DNA of 64,000 nucleotides, taken from positions 186,001 to 250,000 of the forward strand of contig NZ_WNZY01000001.1 of NCBI RefSeq assembly GCF_009725205.1. Reading direction: 5' to 3'. Each line of letters starts with the position of its first letter. The first letter of the stretch is position 1. Under the pieces are notes generated by a model. The model was not told the origin of the DNA. It saw nothing but the letters and a program-made list of their open reading frames with translations, and did not search any database. Of this stretch, positions 60,209 through 64,000 are shown piece after piece. A program made the position numbers and the translations under genes. This DNA comes from Paenibacillus timonensis. GTDB lineage: Bacteria; Bacillota; Bacilli; Paenibacillales; Paenibacillaceae.

Positions 60209-60697
60209 TTGGACGAACTTGAACAAATTTATGATGTTTATTTTCGGGACGTGTATCGGTTTGCCTTGTCGTTAAGCCGAAATGAGCAGGTGGCGGAGGA
60301 GATTACGCAGGAGACGTTCTTCAAAGCGCTTCAGCAGCTGGATCGGTTCCAGGGCACTAGCAAAATAAGCGTTTGGTTATGTCAAATTGCCAAGAACACG
60401 TATTTCACTTATCTGGACAAGCAGAGAAGGTTGGACCCGGAAGGGAGCTTGGAGCACGCCGACGGCCGGATCAGCTTCGAGCAACGGTTCGTTGACAAGA
60501 CGGAAGCCCTGCACCTGCATAAGTTGTTGCATGGCCTGGACGAACCCTATAAGGAAGTGTTTATGTTAAGAGTCTTCGGGGAATTGTCGTTTGATCAAAT
60601 TGCCCAAATCTTCGGAAGAACCGAAAGCTGGGCCCGGGTGACCTTTCACCGCGCCAAGTACAAAATCAGAGGATTGTGGAAGGAGGAACAAAGATGA
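60209..60697 (+). CDS. ECF-type RNA polymerase sigma factor
   Basis: A 162-residue sigma-70-family ECF factor with region 2 (YDVYFRDVYRFALSLSRNEQ, AEEITQETFFKALQQLDRF, then VWLCQIAKNTYFTYLDKQRR) and region 4 (LDEPYKEVFMLRVFGELSFD, QIAQIFGRTESWARVTFHRA). TTG start at 60209 with AAGGTGG upstream; no ATG fits the family's N terminus. The anti-sigma gene overlaps by 4 bp. Confidence 0.94.
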   Translation: MDELEQIYDVYFRDVYRFALSLSRNEQVAEEITQETFFKALQQLDRFQGTSKISVWLCQIAKNTYFTYLDKQRRLDPEGSLEHADGRISFEQRFVDKTEALHLHKLLHGLDEPYKEVFMLRVFGELSFDQIAQIFGRTESWARVTFHRAKYKIRGLWKEEQR

Positions 60698-61410
60698 GTC
60701 GGATCTCGTGCGAGGTCATTCAGGATTTGCTGCCGCTCTATTACGATAAGGTGTGCAGCTCGGCTTCCCGGGCTTTGGTGGAAGAACATCTCACTGCGTG
60801 TGTTGAATGCAGGGAGCTGCTGGATCAAATGAGCGGGGACATCGCGTTGCCCCTCCCGGAAAGCGGTCCGGGAACGAGCTTGAATGTTCGGCAGTTGGAG
60901 GAGAACGGGTTAAGACGGATCCAGGCCTCCTGGAAACGTTCCAAGACATTTGCCTTCGTCAGAGGATTTCTGCTGGCTGCGGCGGCCTGCGCCATTCTCT
61001 ATTTGGGGTATTTAGGTCTAACGGAGTGGAACATCACGCGGGTCCCTTCGAAAGTCATTCGGATCACGGAGGTGAGCCAACTGCACAACGGAAGAATTGC
61101 TTACCACGTTAAAATGACGGACGGTTACGCCGTTAACCAGGTCAAAGGGGTATGGGATGACGACCGGTTATACTTGGTTCCGGTTCGTCCGTTGATCAAA
61201 ACGCGGAAATTCGCCGACATTTCCCTTGCGAACACGTACGATACCCTCAATCTTGAGCAAATTCGCGCCAATCGGAAAGCGATGGGCAAGTCACCCGATG
61301 TGCGGGCGATTTATTATGGTTCACCGGAAGAGCCGATTCTGCTCTGGGAACAAGGAATCGAGCTGCCTCCGGCAAGTGCCGCGCTTGAAGCACAGTTCCA
61401 GTTTAACTAA
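60694..61410 (+). CDS. zinc-finger anti-sigma factor
   Basis: A 238-residue membrane protein. The N-terminal ZAS-type zinc finger has CEVIQDLLPLYYDKVCSSAS and H-x3-C-x2-C in EEHLTACVECRELL; one membrane helix follows at about residues 90-110 (GFLLAAAACAILYLGYLGLT), with a C-terminal extracytoplasmic domain. It would hold the adjacent sigma factor inactive until an envelope signal arrives. Start overlaps the sigma stop (ATGA). Confidence 0.92.
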   Translation: MSRISCEVIQDLLPLYYDKVCSSASRALVEEHLTACVECRELLDQMSGDIALPLPESGPGTSLNVRQLEENGLRRIQASWKRSKTFAFVRGFLLAAAACAILYLGYLGLTEWNITRVPSKVIRITEVSQLHNGRIAYHVKMTDGYAVNQVKGVWDDDRLYLVPVRPLIKTRKFADISLANTYDTLNLEQIRANRKAMGKSPDVRAIYYGSPEEPILLWEQGIELPPASAALEAQFQFN

Positions 61411-61430
61411 GGGGCGACAGCGTCAGCCCC

Positions 61431-61955
61431 TCATCCCTTTCCATACTCCCGGAACGTCTGCTTCATGATTTTCTCCTCCAACCGAATGCGGTTAAACAAG
61501 GTGATGAGATGCAGTATGAACAACGGCGTAAACACGATCCAGGCCTGGGAAATGATCGCGAAGCTAAGCACCTCCGGGATAATGTTCAAATAATAGTTCG
61601 GGTGCTTGATGCGCTTGAACAGCGGGGTTTCCACGAGCTGGTGGCCCTTGGCAATATAGATTTTGAAGGTCCAGAAGCGACCAAGCGTACGGATGACATA
61701 CACAAGCACCGCCATGGCGAATACATATACGGCCAGTCCGATATAGGTGTGCGTGCCGATAGGTACTTCCTCGATGAAGGCATAACCCATCGTGCCGAGG
61801 TAAATCAGAAACTGCACGACGATGAGCGCACGGCTGTTGGTCTTGCCGTATTCGAGGCCCCCGTGTGCTTTGATTCGAGCTTCGTTGCGCCCTGAGATGA
61901 TGGCCGAAGGGATGCGCAGCAAAGTAAGTACAATCAGAATCATGCCGGTCACCAT
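61431..61955 (-). CDS. isoprenylcysteine carboxyl methyltransferase-family membrane protein
   Basis: A 174-residue membrane protein with four to five helices and the ICMT/PEMT-type C-terminal signature LFKRIKHPNYYLNIIPEVLS, then HLITLFNRIRLEEKIMKQTF. Bacterial members are presumed SAM-dependent methyltransferases of lipids or small molecules; the substrate is unknown. AAGGAGG upstream of the ATG. Converges with the anti-sigma gene. Confidence 0.85.
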   Translation of the reverse strand: MVTGMILIVLTLLRIPSAIISGRNEARIKAHGGLEYGKTNSRALIVVQFLIYLGTMGYAFIEEVPIGTHTYIGLAVYVFAMAVLVYVIRTLGRFWTFKIYIAKGHQLVETPLFKRIKHPNYYLNIIPEVLSFAIISQAWIVFTPLFILHLITLFNRIRLEEKIMKQTFREYGKG

Positions 61956-62065
61956 ATCTGTTCCTCCTTAGGTCGTGCGAATAAGAGACGCTTATCCACT
62001 ATACTGCCTGAATGTTAGGGTTATGTTAAAAAGGCGCTTCAGGCGTCGGCCAGGACTTCATCATC

Positions 62066-62983
62066 CTACATGAAATCAAAGAAATAACGCGTCACGTGAA
62101 AAAAGATCGGCGAGGTATACGTCAGACTGTCGACCAGGCTCAGGTAGCTCTTCTTTAAGGCCTGCGCTTTGTCGTCGTCGCCGATGAGCAAATCCCGTTT
62201 CAGGACGGAGACGGTGGTGCTGCCGATAAAGCCGCCCAGCCCGATCAGCATGCCTGCGAACAAGCCAAACTTGGAACCCAGCGGCGTCAGGATCGGGGCC
62301 AAGAGGGAAGCAGCGATGGACGTCACCGCAAACGAGCAAACAAAGCCCTCCCAGGTTACGTACGGATTCGCCGTTGGCACGACCTTGCGCTTGCCGAGAT
62401 ACGAGGAAGCCGCATAATGGGCGATATCGTTTAACTGGGTCAGGACAACCAGGAAGAGCACCAGTCCCGCACCATATTGCGGCGTGGCGAACGGGAAATA
62501 CGCGAGATGGCTCAGACCGAACACCATCAGCATCAGTCCCCACTGGACCCGGCTGACGCTGCGCAAGAATCCGGCCGTTCCTTTGTTAATCATGCGGGGG
62601 AGCGGCAGGAATAGGAACACGTACACCGGGATAAAAACGATAAACATGCCGTACCACTCGATCAGGATCCAGTAAAACTGCGCGGGAATCGCCAGATACG
62701 CCCATAAGAACAGCCGACGCTCGGATTTGCGCGAACGGATCATGGAGAAGTATTCTTTTAGCGCGAAAAAAGACAGCAGCATCACCGCCAGCAGCGAAAC
62801 GACCGGATTAAACAAGGTCGCGAGGCAGAGGATCAGCCACATGCCCCACCAGGTGCGCAGGCGTTGCCGAAAGGCCGGGAACCCCTCGCCGGGATGCTTC
62901 CGGTCCTGTATAAAGCAGATGGAATGAATGACCGCCAAGACCACAAAGATCACGATCATCGTCCATTGCAGAGGGTTTAACAT
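62066..62983 (-). CDS. CdsA-family phosphatidate cytidylyltransferase-like protein
   Basis: A 305-residue protein with about eight helices. The C-terminal CdsA signature is degenerate but recognisable: STTVSVLKRDLLIGDDDKAQ, then YLSLVDSLTYTSPIFFHVTR with RYFFDF; canonical G-H-G-G-x-x-D-R-x-D is replaced by ALKKSYLSLVDS. An additional VLTQLNDIAHYAASSYLGKR matches the conserved Q-x-x-D-x-x-x-Y segment. Housekeeping cdsA normally lies beside uppS, so this is likely a paralogue (CDP-diglyceride-type synthase of unknown role). Start chosen at ATG 62983. Confidence 0.82.
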   Translation of the reverse strand: MLNPLQWTMIVIFVVLAVIHSICFIQDRKHPGEGFPAFRQRLRTWWGMWLILCLATLFNPVVSLLAVMLLSFFALKEYFSMIRSRKSERRLFLWAYLAIPAQFYWILIEWYGMFIVFIPVYVFLFLPLPRMINKGTAGFLRSVSRVQWGLMLMVFGLSHLAYFPFATPQYGAGLVLFLVVLTQLNDIAHYAASSYLGKRKVVPTANPYVTWEGFVCSFAVTSIAASLLAPILTPLGSKFGLFAGMLIGLGGFIGSTTVSVLKRDLLIGDDDKAQALKKSYLSLVDSLTYTSPIFFHVTRYFFDFM

Positions 62984-63090
62984 GCTAAATCCCAACTTCC
63001 TTAGGAGGTAGATTCCACCAAAGGAATCATATGTTATTATGGAGGAATAGTCTACAAATAGTCTACCGTAGATAAGGGGAATTAAAGTCG

Positions 63091-63627
63091 ATGGCCGCGG
63101 ATCGCTCGGTGTTTATTTTGCTAACGAATACGGGGACGCTCTTCACCAAAATGATCAAGGGATACACAAGAGCGCCCTATAATCATGCTTCGATCTCGTT
63201 TAACCGCGAGCTGTCGGAGCTGTATAGCTTTGGGCGGAAACACCCGAACAACCCGCTGAACGGCGGATTTGTGAAAGAGGATATCAAGACCGGTACATTC
63301 AGCAAATATCCGAACACAACCTGTGTCATCTACGAATTGAAGGTCACCCCGCGCGAGGTGGAGAAAATGGAGCGAGTGCTCCAGCTGTTTATCCGCAAGC
63401 GGCAAAAGTTCTTATACAACATCCTAGGTATCATTGGGATCGCCTTGAAGGAGCCGATCGAGTTCAGCAACTCGTATTTCTGCTCGCAATTCGTTGCGGA
63501 AATTCTGGAGCGGTCGGGGATCAAGCTATGGAACAAGCTTTCTGCGTTGGTGACGCCGGATGATTTTCGGCAGTGCGACCGGCTGCAGCTTATTTATGAA
63601 GGAAAGCTAAGCGAATACGAGCCGTAG
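63091..63627 (+). CDS. permuted NlpC/P60-like (YiiX/YycO-type) protein
   Basis: A 178-residue protein with the catalytic-type residues of circularly permuted papain-like enzymes: His in APYNHASISFNREL and Cys in SNSYFCSQFVAEIL, separated by about 100 residues. No signal peptide. Possible amidase or thioesterase; substrate unknown. Two copies of TAGTCTAC (63047-63066 area) and an inverted GTAGA precede it, in the gap shared with the divergent CdsA-like gene. AAGGGG is about 12 bases upstream of the ATG. Confidence 0.7.
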   Translation: MAADRSVFILLTNTGTLFTKMIKGYTRAPYNHASISFNRELSELYSFGRKHPNNPLNGGFVKEDIKTGTFSKYPNTTCVIYELKVTPREVEKMERVLQLFIRKRQKFLYNILGIIGIALKEPIEFSNSYFCSQFVAEILERSGIKLWNKLSALVTPDDFRQCDRLQLIYEGKLSEYEP

Positions 63628-63686
63628 AATAAAGAAAGTTTCTTCCGCCCCCTTCCTCTCCCCGCAGGGTTGTGGTACCCTGATAT

Positions 63687-63702
63687 CAACTTATTAAAGT
63701 TG
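63687..63702 (+). promoter_or_regulatory. palindromic operator upstream of the ROK gene
   Basis: CAACTT ATTA AAGTTG, perfect 6-bp arms, 26 bp before the ROK start; a typical position for autorepression. Confidence 0.5.
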
Positions 63703-63727
63703 TTTAAAAAGTGGAAGGAGGTGCCCC

Positions 63728-64000
63728 ATGAACGAGCTGCCGGCTACACCTAAAGAGATGAAGCAGGTGATTCGCAGCGGCATCCGTTCCACCTTGCTGG
63801 CCATGGGCAGCGCGACGAAGGCGGAGCTAAGCGGGAAATTGGGCGTCAGCTTTCCGACGGTCAGCAAGTTTCTGGCCGAATTGAAGGAGGCTGGGGAGAT
63901 TACGGCCATCGGGATGGACGATTCCAGCGGCGGCAGGCGGGCGGAGCGGTATGTGTACAATCCGGATGTCATGCTGGGGCTTGCTGTATTTCTCGAGCGA
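63728..64000 (+). CDS. ROK-family transcriptional regulator (3' truncated by window)
   Basis: Ninety-one N-terminal residues up to the window edge. MarR-like HTH GIRSTLLAMGSATKAELSGK, LGVSFPTVSKFLAELKEAGE, followed by DDSSGGRRAERYVYNPDVML and the first strand of a ROK sugar-kinase-like domain (GLAVFLER). Members (XylR, NagC) repress sugar genes and respond to the sugar. GGAGGTG is 5-6 bases upstream. The gene continues outside the window. Confidence 0.85.
   Translation, partial: MNELPATPKEMKQVIRSGIRSTLLAMGSATKAELSGKLGVSFPTVSKFLAELKEAGEITAIGMDDSSGGRRAERYVYNPDVMLGLAVFLER

Overview
The window looks like chromosomal DNA of an endospore-forming Paenibacillaceae member, most likely Paenibacillus. 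Supporting this: moderately GC-rich coding sequence, strong AGGAGG-type ribosome binding sites with frequent TTG/GTG starts, CotF-type spore coat genes, a GH87 alpha-1,3-glucanase, an HPr kinase homologue, and many small one- or two-gene units separated by strong intrinsic terminators. No rRNA, tRNA, insertion sequence, prophage or CRISPR array is visible.

0-16.3 kb: end of an AraC-type regulator; DUF817; an HTH/DUF2975 pair; mqo; a hydrolase divergent from a double-MerR regulator; an OhrR-type regulator divergent from a second alpha/beta hydrolase with clear operators; a purine permease with a structured leader; a secreted Asp-box repeat protein; sfsA; a nitrilase-GNAT-GNAT operon; and a five-gene coat-protein/alcohol dehydrogenase operon like the yra genes of B. 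subtilis.

16.3-32.5 kb: a 1326-residue modular GH87 glucanase; Crp/Fnr regulator and DUF4386 membrane protein; a carboxynorspermidine synthase/decarboxylase operon with a terminator in its leader; a repeat-rich gap; a metallochaperone and P1B ATPase; a peroxiredoxin and TetR gene joined by matching operators; a secreted histidine phosphatase; a PadR-DUF4180 fusion; and a TPR/SMI1 protein.

32.5-48.1 kb: GntR regulator and phosphoketolase, GSP26-like flavin protein, DUF4405 membrane protein, LysM-anchored nucleotidase, MFS exporter with TetR, then an operon of TIM-barrel epimerase, AAC(3)-like acetyltransferase and a divergent HPr-kinase homologue. A ClbS-like protein and a TetR-DUF2269-DoxX operon follow. 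A 51-52 bp tandem repeat family lies at both 32.6 and 40.6 kb.

48.1-52.9 kb is the best candidate accessory (defence-like) segment: a MazG-type gene stopped by an in-frame amber codon, a PD-(D/E)XK plus DUF2075 helicase-nuclease, an orphan 119-residue gene, an XRE regulator with a palindromic operator, and a DUF262/His-Me finger nuclease of GmrSD type. The last three genes are visibly AT-rich.

52.9-64 kb: small membrane and surface genes including a putative lipoprotein with an HTH-like domain, SseB, two paralogous membrane-anchored metallo-beta-lactamase-fold hydrolases flanking selO, an ECF sigma/anti-sigma pair, an ICMT-type methyltransferase, a CdsA-family protein, a permuted NlpC/P60-like protein and the start of a ROK repressor.
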